This document shows positions 47,601-60,340 of a stretch of 64,000 bases of DNA, piece after piece. Source of the stretch: Beroe ovata (taxonomy: Eukaryota; Ctenophora; Nuda; Beroida; Beroidae); contig CAMPET010000089.1 of the NCBI GenBank assembly GCA_946803715.1, forward strand, positions 9,585-73,584, given 5' to 3'. The notes below the pieces were generated by a model that searched no databases, was not told the DNA's origin, and worked only from the letters and a program-made list of their open reading frames with translations. A program made the translations under genes and the position numbers. Every line of letters begins with the position of its first letter. The first letter of the stretch is position 1.

Positions 47601-50600
47601 AACTGGATGCTGATCAAAGTGATCAAGTTGTTCGGAGCCCTCATGCCAGAGGAGCCGAGACTGTGTAAGAAGTTGGTGGATCCGCTGACCAACATTATAC
47701 ACAGGTAACGGCTGAGAGGAGTAGGACGTCGAAATGCGTTGACAAGTTTGTGTATCTTCTGTAAAGCGCATATTTATGCTATAAATATGTTTGTAAATTC
47801 CGAAACACTATATTGCATCATCATCGAGTATACTCTTGCCAACAATTCCCCTCTCACTCCCTCATCATACTCCCTCATTCCCTCCCTCCACCTATTTCTC
47901 ACCCCCCTCATTCCTCTCTCCTGCCCTCATCCCCCCTCCACACTCCCCCTCCACACTCCCTAACTCCATCTTTCCAGCCCTCCTCCCCCCTCCACACTCC
48001 CCCTGCCTCCACTTATTTCTCAACCCCTCCACACTCCCTCCNNNNNNNNNNNNNNNNNNNNNNNNNNNNNNNNNNNNNNNNNNNNNNNNNNNNNNNNNNN
48101 NNNNNNNNNNCCCCCCAGTACGAACGCCATGTCACTGCTGTACGAGAGTATCAACACGCTGATCACCGGGGTACCAGACCACGTGCCCTCAATCCAGCTA
48201 GCGACACAGAAACTCAACATCATGCTCGACGACTCCGACCAGAATCTCAAATATCTCGGACTCCTGGCTCTCACCAAGATCCTCAAGTGTCACCCCAAAT
48301 ACGTGGCTCCGTTGAAAGAGAAGATAATCAAGTGTTTGGATGATAAGGACGAGAGGTTTATATAGCTATGATAGAACATGAAATCTTGCCCATATATCTG
48401 TCATCATTATGAATCTGTTTCTTTTCTTTTTTATCTTTTTTATGTTTGTGTCTCACAGTATTCGAAGACGAGCGCTCGACTTAGTGGTTGGCATGGTGAA
48501 TCGTAAAAACCTCCCTGAGATAGTGAAGAAGCTGGTCCAGCAAGTGGATATCTCGGAAAATATTGTTTTCAAAGAGGTGCATCTCTTTTCTTTTTATAAT
48601 AATCATTATGAGCGCTGAGTTCAAAAATGAATCATGAGTTTTCAAAAAATGCTCTCTCTCCCTCCAGGAACTACTACTGAAGATAGTCAACATCTGTAAC
48701 CAGAACAACTACCAGTACATTACCAACTTTGACTGGTACATTACCGTACTGGTAGAGTTGACGAAGCTGGAGAACACGAATCATGGTAGGGTGCTCGCCA
48801 ATCAGATGCTCGATGTCACGATCAGGGTCAAGACACTCCGTCCCTTTGCCATCAGACAGATGTCACTGCTCATAGAGAACATCGACAAGTTTTCCAAGTC
48901 CGACAAAAATGGGATTTGTGAGGTTTGTTATTAGTTTGAACTTTGATTAAGTTTTGATTGACATAGATTTTTCTGGAGCCCTATTTCTGAAATTTTGACT
49001 GTGTCAGGTTATCTACGCGGCTGGATGGCTTGTTGGTGAATTCAACGAGTTCGTCACCGATAAGGAGAAGGTTCTGAGTGACATATTCAGTCCAAAAGTA
49101 TTGCATCTACCTCCCCATATCCAAGCGATCCTGGTTCAGACAGCTCTCAAGCTGTACGGGAGTATCCTGTGTGAACACGAGCAGATTGGCGCTGATGAGG
49201 ACAGCAAGATGCTGGGAGAGATGTTCATCTCCAAGATAACCATGTTCACCGATAGCAATGACCTAGAGGTGCAGGAGCGGTCGTGCTGCGCGCTGCAGCT
49301 TGTCAAATGTCTTGTCAAGCTGCAGGCTAAGGGAGCGGGGGTGGCTGCTGAATTCATGGAACTCTTCACTGAGGATCTCAACCCCGTGGCACCCAAAGCC
49401 CAGAAGAAGGTCCCAGTCCCCGAGGGATTGGACCTTGACGCTTGGATTCACACGCGGAAACCATCGAAATACTCGGACGACGAGACTCCCAACGGTGGAT
49501 TAGAGTTTGGTGGAGCAAGTTCACTTCCGCAAAGTTCCACATTTGGAGGGGCAACCATGCAAGGGTTTGGGAGTAGCAGTGCAGCGTATCCCGCTAGTCC
49601 ACAGAAATATCAAGATCCAAGTGCAGCTGAGATACAGGAAGCAAGAGAGCAAAGGGAGACACAGAACAAGCACAATCCTTATTATCTCCAGGGATCACTG
49701 CCTTCCAACAAAACTTCATCCTTCGCAAAACCAGAGCTCAGCGTCAGTGATATACCGGTGTCATCCATTACCCTGGATATACCTCTGAAGATCGAAGGAC
49801 CGCCTGTTAAGAAGGGGAAGAAGAAGAAAAAGAAAGGGAAGAAGGGGAAGCGCGGTAAGGAAGAGGAAGTTGAAGAAGAGGAAGAGGAAGAGGCAGGTCC
49901 TGTGGTCGATGTTTTGGTATCGGAGATGCCAGAAGGAGCTAAAGAGAGTGATGAGGACGTGGCTGTTGATCCTGATGACCCTCACGCCGCTCTGAACATC
50001 GACTTATCTGCTCCGTTTGTTGAATCCGACTACGTCAAGGGTCCTGTCCCTTATTCACAGTCCGCACAACCCCCAGCAGCTCTCGATGTGTCTAACAAGC
50101 GGTCTAAAGTGAAGAAGAAGAAAAAGAAGAAGCAAAATGAAGAGCAGCCTGTGAAGAATGATGCGTTTGAGAGGAAGAAGACACTGAAGGACATCGTTGC
50201 AGAAGCAGAACAGAAGACGCAGATAGCAGTTCACAAAGTTCCTGATTCCCCTGAGCCAGAGCACACGTCACAGTCGATTAGTGACTGGCTCAATGAGAGG
50301 CGGGAGGGGGAGGAGGGCCCTAGTCCCGAGAAAGAAGAGAAGACAAAGAAGAAAAAGACAAAGACAAAGGAGGGTAAGACGTCGAAAAGCAAGAAGAAGA
50401 AGAAAGACAAGAAAGAGGATGTTGTTGATCCGAGTGACGTTATTCCCGACATTCTATCGCTAGGCGAGAACGGGACGACTAACAATGGTGATAACATCGG
50501 GCAAGTGCTGGGCGAGGATGAGACTTTGTGTCTCCGATACCACCCACACACACCTTCTCCGTCCAACTTGTCATTCTCTGTCGACTTTTCCAACTTGTCC

Positions 50601-51173
50601 TCGCACGAAGTATCGAGTATCAAGCTCGATATTTCGGACAGCATCAACACGAAGTTAGTCCGATCCTCGCCTGGGGGTCTCAGTCTTCCTTTTGTCCTTC
50701 CTCCGGGTTCCCACAATTCTTACACCGTCTCTCTCACTCTTCAATCGATTTACATCTCCCAAAAGTTGAAGGGCTCCGTTACGTATTTTGTTGATGATGG
50801 AACTGGAAATAAGCAGGAGCATATGATCAACTTCTGTCTACCACTCAACCTCGTCCACTTCATGGTTCCCTCGCAGATAGGCAGCGAGGGTTTCACCTCG
50901 CTGATCGCGAGCAGTCGGCTTGATAAATGCGGCTCCGTCTCACTCTCTCCTAGGAAGTCACAGGCTGAATACGTAGCGTGTTTCAGAGACACATACAAGC
51001 TCTGCGTAGTGGAGGAAGTGGGTACAGCTGTATCGTTTTACGGCAAAACCGCTAGAGATGATGAAATATGCGTTCTGTTGAAAATCAATGGAAATGTTAA
51101 CATCGATATAAAGGCTACCGATCAGCAGCTTGTTAACAGCTTTGTTGACATGGTTAATTCTGGGAAACACTAG
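44613..51173 (+). CDS. AP3D1: AP-3 complex delta subunit
   Basis: Large adaptin of AP-3, which sorts cargo from endosomes and Golgi to lysosome-related compartments. Exons in phase: 44613-44723, 44903-44998, 45282-45438, 46863-46978, 47233-47364, 47547-47704, 48119-48355, 48459-48576, 48668-48922, 49008-51173, giving 1181 residues (human 1153). N-terminal adaptin solenoid through about residue 590 with DLVRGIR, RKDL, GLSCFV, IRKKA, LEDPDPGVQ-like and LKYLGLLAL blocks, then the diagnostic NPVAPKAQKKVPVPEGLDLDAW hinge entry. A Lys-rich and Glu-rich hinge follows (KKGKKKKKKGKKGK runs) and a C-terminal ear domain. An upstream in-frame TAG puts the start at 44613, about 12 residues shorter than human; an extra 5' exon is possible. 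An N run at 48042-48110 lies in an intron. Confidence 0.95.
46451..46532. repeat. TACATTGTAC palindrome cluster inside an inverted repeat
   Basis: Several TACATTGTACAAT words in an AP-3 delta intron. Outer arms ATTTGGGTAC (46482-46491) and GTACCCAAAT (46523-46532) are perfect complements, so the segment can fold into one stem with nested palindromes. Same word family as 1945-2090. Confidence 0.75.
47150..47232. repeat. ATTGG-containing tandem repeat that ends in a splice acceptor
   Basis: Two and a half units of about 32 bp, consensus TTTGATTGGTTGTCGCCCGACAA. The last, partial unit ends TGTCGCCCAG, which is the acceptor of AP-3 delta exon 5; the other units have CCCGACAA at that place. Confidence 0.75.
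48042..48110. other. Assembly gap (69 N)
   Basis: N run inside a C/T-rich minisatellite (CCCTCCACACTCC units, about 47850-48041) in an AP-3 delta intron. The exon at 48119 begins 8 nt after the gap with an intact CCCCCCAG acceptor. Confidence 0.95.
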
Positions 51174-52188
51174 ATTGTTTTTCTAATGAATCAAATTTAT
51201 GACATATGAATAATATATAGATTGACAAATGCAAAAGAACGAGCTGGGCTCTTTGATTGTACAGAAGATTATGCCATTGATGTTGTGAAAATACTTGGTG
51301 TCGTTAAAAACCCGGTTGAATCTTATAAAATACAGTTTTTATTAATGTTTTGATCTCTAGATAATTGTGAAATTATCTTATTTCCCATGTTCAAAGAAGG
51401 AATTGGCAAGAAAAGGTCTCATTAATTGTTGTTGTAATTAATGTTGTTGTAATGTATTAATCACATTCTTACCTTTAAGATTAAATTATTGATTTAGAAT
51501 ATACTGGCTTAGGGAGGCTATGAAACTTCGTAACATAATGTGAAGTTGCTTTAGAAAATGTGAAATTGCGTTTTAATGCTGTCGATTTGTTGTCATTTGT
51601 GATTTATGAATCGTGTTAATAGAATCGTGATAGGTACTAGGTAAGGAATCTATTGAGCCGAAGCAATTTGGACCAATTCCAAGTGCAAATCCTATCAAAT
51701 TACGAGTCAACTGTTTCATGACTGTCACCCAATTTAGATTGATCTATGATGAAATGAAATTGTACATTTTGTCTCCATTCTTGTGTAGCAATGGCTTCAG
51801 TAAAACAAATTTGTGTGCCAAAACACAGTTCTGTCGCAAAAAGTGTGAAATTGCGCAAATATTTGGAATATACGGAACGCGCGATCAAATTTTAATTGTC
51901 GTAAACACGGCGTTTCATATAATCACGCGCGTCCAAACGCGGATGCGTGTAGAATTCACGCACTGATATGTATGCATTCTGTCAACTTATGCCAAAATAA
52001 AACGTGGCATGGTCTTTTGTCATTGTTTTAACCGAATACCTGATCTGATTTTAATAATGTTGACGCATGTCAAATCAGATTTTCGACTGGTATAAAGTTC
52101 ACTGAGTAATGTTATGTAATCAGCCAAGGAGAAGGGTGTTTTCCAAAGATTTAATTTTCACTTACTCTGCTCTTCTCAAATAGGCACC
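51174..52188. other. Intergenic with a CGCG-rich island
   Basis: Contains the AP-3 delta 3' UTR (AATAAA at about 51995) and a CpG-rich patch at 51855-51965 (ACGCGCGATC, CACGCGCGTCC, ACGCGGATGCG). No gene seen. Confidence 0.45.
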
Positions 52189-55100
52189 ATGGCTGAGGAA
52201 GAAAGAATGGTAAAGATGGAGGTGGACTTCACTGAGACAGTGGCCAAAGTGATTCCCGAGTGTGAGGCCCTGGCGAAGGAAAACAAACTCAACGAGGCTA
52301 TCGACAAGCTGTTTGTGTTGGAGAAACAAACTAGAGCTGTAGGTTGTGTGTATCGGTTTGTGTGTGTGTGTGTGTACTGTATGTGTGTGTGTGTGTCGNT
52401 GTGTGTGTGTGTGTGTGTGTGTGTATATGGTGTAACTCTATTTAACTCCCAGGCGGGGGACGCTATCTCCAGTAGCAAGGTCTTGGTTTGCATTGTTGCG
52501 CTCTGCTATGACTGTGGCGATTGGACACTCCTCAAGGAGCACGTTACTTCACTCTGTAAGAAGAGGGGCCACTTCAAACTGGCAGTCACCAAAATGATAC
52601 AGCGGTGTTGTGAAATGGTGCCCCAAGTTCAGGTAATAAACACCGTTTACGATCTGTTCCGATCGGAATAGTCCTCTGAAATACAAATGTGTATAGATAC
52701 AACCTCTTATCTGCATGAACGTTCTGATGTGTGACATAATCTCAAAACTCAATTTTCGTCCCCGAAGGACAAGGATAAGAAACTGGAGCTGATAGAAGTG
52801 CTGAGAACCGTAACGGAGGGTAAGATTTATGTTGAGAACGAGAGAGCACGAGTTACGCGGACTCTAGCTGCTATATACGAGAAGGACGATGCCATGGATA
52901 AAGCAGCTAAAGTTCTCCAGGAGCTTCAGGTAAACGGGGGAGGGGAGATAAAGGGCGGGGTCTTTTGTCTCTCTGGAGAGGGTCTGAGGATTTTGTTTTT
53001 TATTAATTGTGGTGTATGTTTATTAGACTTTTCCCAATTACACACTTATCATCACTTACGAAATGTGTGTTAGTTTGAGAAGCCACAAAAGTGATTTTTT
53101 GGTCTTATTGGATTGAAAAACATAATTTATTCGTGGTCTATGTTATAATATGACGTCAAGAGATAGAAAATTTTCTACCCATATGTACTATGTAGACTGT
53201 AGAGCTTGTTAAACTGGTTCATGACGCTGAAATGAGCTCAACAACAATTCCACTCAGGTTGAAACGTTTGGCTCGATGGAGAAGAAAGAAAAGGTGGAAT
53301 TCCTCCTGGAGCAAATGCGGCTATGTTTCGAAACGAAGGACTACATCCGAACCCAGATCATCAGCAAGAAGATCAGTACGAAGTACTTTGAGGATAAAGA
53401 TACGGAGGAGCTGAAGTTGCGCTACTATCGCCAGATGATCGACCTTAATCTCCATCATAAGGAGTTCCTCGCGGTCAGCAAAAATTACTTCGAGATTTAC
53501 TCCACGGATTGTGTAAAAGAAGACGAGGAGAAGTGGAAAGAGGTGGGTTGATTTGTGTGAACTCGGGGGGTGGGGTGTGTATCCGGGATTAGGTTCAAAT
53601 TTGGTTTATTACTATCTCAGTTTAACGAAACTTGTTGGAGACTCAACTCTTTTGATAGCCTAACCATTCAATCACGCGACCGAGGCAGAGTTTTACCTCT
53701 CCCATATCCTGTATACAGTGTGTCATGTGTGTCAGGATTTGAACTGTGTTGTGTGTGTGTCACTGGGTCAGAGATGCTCGTAATTACACACTTCAACACT
53801 CTACCGTACACGGCAATTAGTGTGAGGTTCTGGGTATAGAGTACTGGTCGTGAATGTGTTGATCAGGTGCGCCACACCTCAGTCCATCAGTTCAACTCAT
53901 TAGGATCAATTAACGTTGGGCAACGCCTAATTTTCACTCTCTTCATTTGATCGTATGTACGATAACGATCAGTTGATACCAAACTGAAGAACCTTGAGAC
54001 TTGAGTCCTCTTCAAGTCCAAATGCTGATTCACCTCCACATGTTAAAGCCCGTCTTCTTAGTTCTTATCGTTATTCAAGACCTGAAAACGTGTTGAAATA
54101 CAAGGAAACACTGTCAACTGTCGACGCCAAACGTACTGGTGTTGACACGTCACGACACATAGTGTGTAACCCGACATCGTGGAGACAAACAAGTACCACA
54201 TTGATCCCGGATTTGATTCTCACGGGTTTTAACCCTGTGTGCTTCATAACAGTGTGCGCGTGTGTCGGTTCAACTTGAAACTGTCATAAAGCTTCCTGAA
54301 GACCACTATGATATGTACTTTCCCACTGTTCCCATTCCTCAACAACATGTATGAAAATAACATGTCCCAGCTGATCATGCTCAAAACTCCCTGAGTCCAC
54401 AGCTGCATCCATTAACAAATCCTCTCTACTCTAGCCAATATTCCTATACGTCACTTGGGTATCGGTAACAAGAACACAGGAGGAAGTGTGTGCAGGAGAG
54501 TTGACAGTAATTTGTATCAATTTGCACTTATTCTCTCTGACGAGAGAGAGAGGGAGGACTTGAGTGTTTGTGTTCTCTTCCAAATTACTGTCCGTTAGAT
54601 AGTCTGAACTCTGTCTAATTGCTACCGTTCAACACTGCATTTACCGTACCGGTACATTTCAGCTTACATCATATATTGTAAAAATACTTGTGCTTCAGAG
54701 TCATGACTATAACGGACTAATGACATTCCCCTAAATTTCCCGCTTTTATTGACGATAAGACGAGGTTGTAAAAGCAAGATAATATCATGATATGAACTTG
54801 GTCAACAAATGTCAAATAATTTTGATAAAATAATTCAAAAGTGCATTAAGTTTAAATGACAAAACGATACGTATCGCTAATTGATAAGAAAGATGGCTAT
54901 TATATCAAGAATGAAAACCGCTCAGATAAACCAAAAAGCCACATTTCTGAACTTCTCCTCAATCGGTAGTCTTCCTCAGTGGAATCTGATATTTTCCGAT
55001 TCACAACGGTCGAGATAAATGAGAAGGGATTGTACACTATAAATCAAAGTATCAAAGCTAGCAAAACCAGTATCTAATCCCTCTCCTTCACTCCTCCCGT

Positions 55101-58100
55101 TTAATCCTCCAACAGTACAGCGTCTTGCAGCAGGCCCGCTTCCGGCCCGTCGTGACGCAAATGTCCGTGAATCGCTCACAGATATTGTCCTCCGTGTACG
55201 AGAGCCTCTCAAATTCTCTCCGGAATTTCTTACATTCGTTCGCTTGGTACGTGTTGTGTACGCACTCATACGACATTCGCTCAAACGGAACTGCCAAATT
55301 ATCGGAGGGGAGGTCCATCTCGTCAAAGTGTTTTCCATCACAATCGATCAGCGCGGGCTCAGTCGCTATTTCCTCGTCTCCTTCCCTCTCCTCTGATTCC
55401 TCACCCGCGTTTATCAGCGCGTCTTCGTCTTCAACTTCATCGATAACCACACTTTCTTCTTCATTCTCATCATCAGTTACCACTTGTTCACTATTTTCCA
55501 CATCCGTCTCTTTAACATCTGTGTCATCTGTCAAACGTCCTGCATCTTCCGTAGACTCCTCAGGATTTGGAACCTCCCGATCCAGCACAGATTCCGTAGT
55601 CTCGTCTATAATTTTCACTCCTCTATCAGGAATTGGGGTCGTAGGATTTACCTCAATTTCTGCGTCTCTATTAGGAATTGGGGTTGTTGGTTTTACCTCA
55701 ATTTCTACGTCTCTATTAGGAATTGGGGTTGTTGGTTTTTCCTCAATTTCCACGTCTCTATTAGGAATTGGGCTTGTTGGTTTTTCTTCAATTTCTGCGT
55801 CTCTATTAGGAATTGGGGTTGTAGGTTTTTCTTCAATTTCTACGTCTCTATTAGGAATTGGGGTTGTTGGTTTTTCTTCAATTTCTACGTCTCTACCAAT
55901 ATCTGGACTCGATTCCGTATTTTCGTCTTCAATTTCCACTTCCCTTTCGGGAATTGGGGTCGTCGTCTCTTCTTCAAATTCCGATTCCCTATCTGGAACC
56001 GAGTCCGTAGGTTCAGCAATCTTCTCCGGTGATGTTTCCTCTGTTTCCTCTGCTTCCTCCTCCTCACTCGCATCGCCTCCCACGGTGGCTTCTTCATCTT
56101 CATTCGACATATCGTCTATTTTTACCGTGTTATCTGTCTCATCACTGGCTGTTTCGTCACCTGCTCCCATTTCCGGAATTTCTGCAGTGGCCGTCTCCTC
56201 GTTTTCCACCTCCTTCTCTTGATCGCCACCTTCGATGCCGCCACCATTCTTATTTTCGCCATTCTCATCAACTTTTTCACCTTCCACGGTTTCACTGTCG
56301 TCAACTTTACTTTCAGAAGATTCACTGGATTCAACATCGCCGCTTGTGACATCGCTGTTTTCTCCGCTTTCTTCGACGCCGGGTGTAACAATGTCTACTT
56401 CTTCATTATCGACAACGTCTTCATTGTCCGTAACTTCTTCATTATCCGTAACTTCTTCATTATCGGTAACTTCTTCATTATCGACAACGTCTTCATTGTC
56501 CGTAACTTCTTCATTATCCGTAACTTCTTTATTATCGGTAACTTCTTCATTGTCCGTAACTTCTTTATTATCGGTAACTTCTTCATTATCAATGACAACG
56601 TCACCGCTTGTAGTAGTCACCCCACTCTCATCTTCTTGTGCCTCTTCACTACTCGATTCCTCGCTTTCGGACAATTTCTCATCTTCTCCGCCAGTGCTCT
56701 TTTCCGTTCCTGACTCATCAGTCTCACTCACATTTCCTCCAACCTCATTATCATTCTCCACTGTGGAGACGTCTTCAGACTCTTCGTTAGATTCAGGTGT
56801 TTCATCTTCCCTATTTTCATCTCCCTTTTCTTCTTCTCCCCCTTCTTCACTATCTTGCGTTTCCTCATCCTGGACCACTGTTTCATTTCCTGGCGCCATG
56901 CCTTCATTCACATCAACCGAATCCTCGGTATTATTCGACTTAATCGCATCCGAAACACCATCACCACCATCAGATGTTGTTGTTGTCACGGTATCCTTCT
57001 TCATGAGAGTTATAGCGACAGTGAGTCCCACTATGAGAAGTAGAGCTAGCCCAGTGAGAACCAGCACTATCTTAACCCTCTTACTGACCATGGTGTATAG
57101 TCCTTGGGGAGGAAATGAATTGAGTTAATTTGGTTGAATTGTTTTAGAAAAATAGTTGAGAATAGAATGATTGGAAATGGTTCCCCACTCGGCCAGAATG
57201 GTTAGAATATGAGAGTTGGAAAATGGAAACGTGAATGCTGTCAGAGTTGCAGTCATGATGACAACACAGAGGTTGTCATCATATACTTGTCAGTCTATCG
57301 CAACAATAGTATATCAATAGTGTGAATTGTGGAATCAGACAGTTTCCGTTTATCAAGGAGCAGTTAGAAGCTGTATAATGGCGGGAACAACACGAATTTG
57401 ACTACTGCATTAGCTTATTAAACAACGTTTAAAACAATCAAATGCCATATATTGTACCTTGACTTCAATAAGAAGTCAATCCTTAGCTCAAAACAGCAGC
57501 AGTGGGAGCAGCTCACGCGAGATAATTGTACGACAATATATTTGATGAAGGAGCGTTGAGAAGTCGAGTGATATCACGTGCGTAGAGCTCTAGTCACGTG
57601 TCACGATCACGTTACGTGTTGGTGAATTGTCTCGCCAGCAAAACGAAGGATATCGTGTAATTCGTAGACAAAGGAAGTGTACTCTGGATTTATACTACCG
57701 TCGTACTTCATGTTATAAGTGTTGAGTGGACACTCACAATAGGTTCATTGTCACCCAGATTAATAGGTAGATTAATGTCTAGAAATCGATCATAATTATC
57801 CCGTATTACACCCAAGAGATCGTTGTCGAAACTCCAAACTGAATTTGAACTCTTGAAAACGACGCCAATGCTCCCTTCTTCTCGAAATAATTGGTCTTGT
57901 TTTCAACGGGAAAAGCTAAATGACGCCGGACGTCTGATAGAATGACCGGACGTGACGATTTCTGATTGTGTTAACCTGTAAATGTTCATCCACTCTGTTC
58001 AACACTAGACTAGAAGTTTTGGTAGATTCTTTCACTAGAAAACTCTTTATGTGCCCTATCTTTTAACCCAATATCCTAATTCCTACTTTTTCAGGCTCTC

Positions 58101-60310
58101 CAGAGAGTAGTGCTGTACCTGATCCTTTCGGAGTACGATAACGAACAAAGCGATATGCTGGCCAGGATCAAGGGAGACACAAACCTAGCTAAACTACCTT
58201 ACTACCAGTACGTTTAGCATTAGTTAACTAGATTAGAATAATTGGATATTGTATGCTCAGTGCGATGAACTAAAGGATGAAAATATGTAGAAGTACAAAC
58301 TGCCAGAGAAATTATGACAGCGCTTGCAGTGTAATGTGCGGTATAGATGTCATGAAGTTGACGAAATTTCGCGTCCAATTTCCTCAACTATTCGCCGAAT
58401 TAGCAAACTCGTCGTCACTGTTGATTTTGGAAGCGCGTGATTCTGGCTCTCTCGTGCAATAGCACGTGAGTGTGTTCCCTCGCGTGGCGCGCGCGTTAGC
58501 TTGTTACAAATGTCGTCATGGAAACTGATATGATGTGTGTAACGCTTACAGTTACAGGTCACGTAACAGTTGTCAAGGTAACGCATATGATCACGTGATT
58601 ATAATCTTCTTCAGAAACGTTCTGATGTGTTTCGACACGGCTGAATTGTTGAACTGGGATGTTCTGAAGAAGGTATACTCGCAGCATTTGAAATCGAGTC
58701 CAGGCCAGCCGAGCAGTCCTCTTGATCAGGTAATGGTTCGAAATTGAATCAATCACGGAAAACTATCATTCAATCAAAGATTGTCAAAGCAAAGCAATAA
58801 CCATAGCATGACTTTAAATTTACTTTACTTCTCCGACACCATCCTGAACTGGCGGGGGCACCCAAATATAACACGTTTCTGTTAACTAAACGTATTCTGA
58901 CACCCCTCCTTCCTTGAGTTGTGCTAAGAACTGTCAACACAGCGCTTCTACTGCCATTTCCGTGTCATGGAAAGCACGGGCAATAACTTGAGTAATTTTT
59001 GTCGAATTCATCCCACGTCATATGTCGAATTCCCGTGTTCATATATTGGCATACTTTTCCCACCATTTTACATCTTCTTCTTGCTGTTGTTTATAATACA
59101 CCACTATCTATGAAATGTCGAGGTATCTAAACATGTTTCATACATCCGTACTTTGTAGGCCTCCTTTCAATGGAAATAGAGTGGAATGTTACTAAGGGCT
59201 AAAGCCATCTAAAATGTAACGCGTTCGTTTAAAAACCAAATTTTAAAGTTTGTTGCCCTATATGGTACGAAGTCAGAGGGAAATCACTAACCATAGCAAG
59301 AGGAATAGTGACGATAAATTATGAAAGCGGGTCTGAAATTTGCTGCTCACAGGATGTATAGTGTATACTCTTGAACCCCTCAACCAGATATTGGAACCCC
59401 GCAAACTGGTCGCGGGGTTTCAACCCCTACAAAGAAACTGAACTTTTGTCGTATCATATTAGCCCAGGCACATGTCTCACCAAATAACCACTCTGAATCG
59501 TGCTCGTGTCTGAATCGTGCTCGTGTCATGTGCTCAACATGGCAATGTCGATAGCGGTTGTTTTTGTGTACAGCAACACAAACATGAATAGCAACATATC
59601 TCCTGGGTTGATGGTATTCAATCACTGAGTATAATTCACACAGATATGCATGTTCATGAATGTGGTGTGACATCATGAGACATTAATAAACCACGATTTG
59701 TTGGTGTTACAATGGTAATTGTAGTGTACCGAGTTTTACCAAGGCGTGAATCATCGCAATTATCCAGCTAGACTCTACACTCCACAGTGTTATGACACCT
59801 ATCTATCGTGACACTATCTATTTGACACCAGGATGAGAATTGGGAGGTGTTACAGCTGAGGGTTGTGGAGCACAACATCAGAGTTCTAGCCAAGTACTAC
59901 ACACGGATATCGATGGAGCACTTTGCTCATCTTCTTCATCTAGACATGAAGGTGGGTTGCTTCTGAAATTCGTAATTCGTAAACCAAGTAAAACTGCAAT
60001 TTCCTTGAATGATTTATTAAGCTACAGAATTTGATAGACCAAATTGGAATATGAGAACTGTATTTCACCCCTCTTGTTACAGGAATCTGAGAAGCGTCTC
60101 TGTGAGCAAGTTGTGAAGGGTACCGTCACTGCCAAGATTGACAGACTGGATGGAATCATATGCTTCTCAAAGCCTAAAGACACGGAGGAGATACTCAACG
60201 CTTGGTCGGGAAACTTGAACTCTGTCATGAATCTGATTGGGAATTGCAACCATCTCATCACCAAAGAACGCATGGTAAGACGGCAAAAGTCACGTGAACT
60301 TATTGAATAG
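52189..60310 (+). CDS. PSMD12: 26S proteasome non-ATPase subunit 12 (Rpn5)
   Basis: PCI-domain lid subunit of the 26S proteasome. Eight exons in phase: 52189-52338, 52453-52632, 52768-52929, 53258-53542, 58095-58207, 58615-58729, 59832-59951, 60083-60310, giving 450 residues (human 456). Visible: TEGKIYVENERARVTRTLA, GSMEKKEKVEFLLEQMRLC, DYIRTQIISKKI, FDNEQSD-type YDNEQSD, and the PCI winged-helix region RVVEHNIRVLAKYYTRI through KIDRLDGIICF. The ATG is 5 nt after a CTCAAATAG acceptor. The last exon has a GTAAGA after ACGCATG (60274) but also reads to a stop giving the expected length, so I keep it as terminal. Intron 1 holds a GT array with one n (52399). Intron 4 is 4.55 kb and contains an antisense gene. 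Confidence 0.95.
55088..57091 (-). CDS. Acidic single-pass membrane protein nested in a PSMD12 intron
   Basis: Uninterrupted 667-residue frame, antisense to PSMD12 and wholly inside its fourth intron. Residues 1-6 are basic, about 7-30 a hydrophobic signal-anchor (IVLVLTGLALLLIVGLTVAI) followed by MKKD, predicting a type II orientation. The bulk is Glu/Asp/Ser/Thr-rich and carries two repeat sets: about a dozen EVTDNE-type hexamers (roughly 165-240) and seven VEIEEKPTTPIPNRD-type 15-mers (roughly 395-500). The last 85 residues are different: less acidic, with eight Cys including an RACCKTLYCW end, likely a disulfide-bonded extracellular domain. I recognise no family. The length of the frame with organised domains, not just low complexity, supports a real gene. 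The complementary Ser-rich frames on the plus strand are shadows. Confidence 0.75.
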   Translation of the reverse strand: MVSKRVKIVLVLTGLALLLIVGLTVAITLMKKDTVTTTTSDGGDGVSDAIKSNNTEDSVDVNEGMAPGNETVVQDEETQDSEEGGEEEKGDENREDETPESNEESEDVSTVENDNEVGGNVSETDESGTEKSTGGEDEKLSESEESSSEEAQEDESGVTTTSGDVVIDNEEVTDNKEVTDNEEVTDNKEVTDNEEVTDNEDVVDNEEVTDNEEVTDNEEVTDNEDVVDNEEVDIVTPGVEESGENSDVTSGDVESSESSESKVDDSETVEGEKVDENGENKNGGGIEGGDQEKEVENEETATAEIPEMGAGDETASDETDNTVKIDDMSNEDEEATVGGDASEEEEAEETEETSPEKIAEPTDSVPDRESEFEEETTTPIPEREVEIEDENTESSPDIGRDVEIEEKPTTPIPNRDVEIEEKPTTPIPNRDAEIEEKPTSPIPNRDVEIEEKPTTPIPNRDVEIEVKPTTPIPNRDAEIEVNPTTPIPDRGVKIIDETTESVLDREVPNPEESTEDAGRLTDDTDVKETDVENSEQVVTDDENEEESVVIDEVEDEDALINAGEESEEREGDEEIATEPALIDCDGKHFDEMDLPSDNLAVPFERMSYECVHNTYQANECKKFRREFERLSYTEDNICERFTDICVTTGRKRACCKTLYCWRIKREE

Positions 60311-60340
60311 TTTGCGCTCCGTATTTCAAATCCACACAAT

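Noticed and set aside
55125-57128. Long Ser-rich and Phe-rich open frames on the plus strand opposite the acidic protein
   Set aside because: They are complements of GAA/GAT-rich repeat codons; only the minus-strand frame has a membrane anchor, organised repeats and a Cys domain.
59393-59420. AACCCCGC/GCGGGGTT hairpin as a terminator or RNA gene
   Set aside because: An 8-bp stem alone in a PSMD12 intron, without flanking conserved structure, is not enough.
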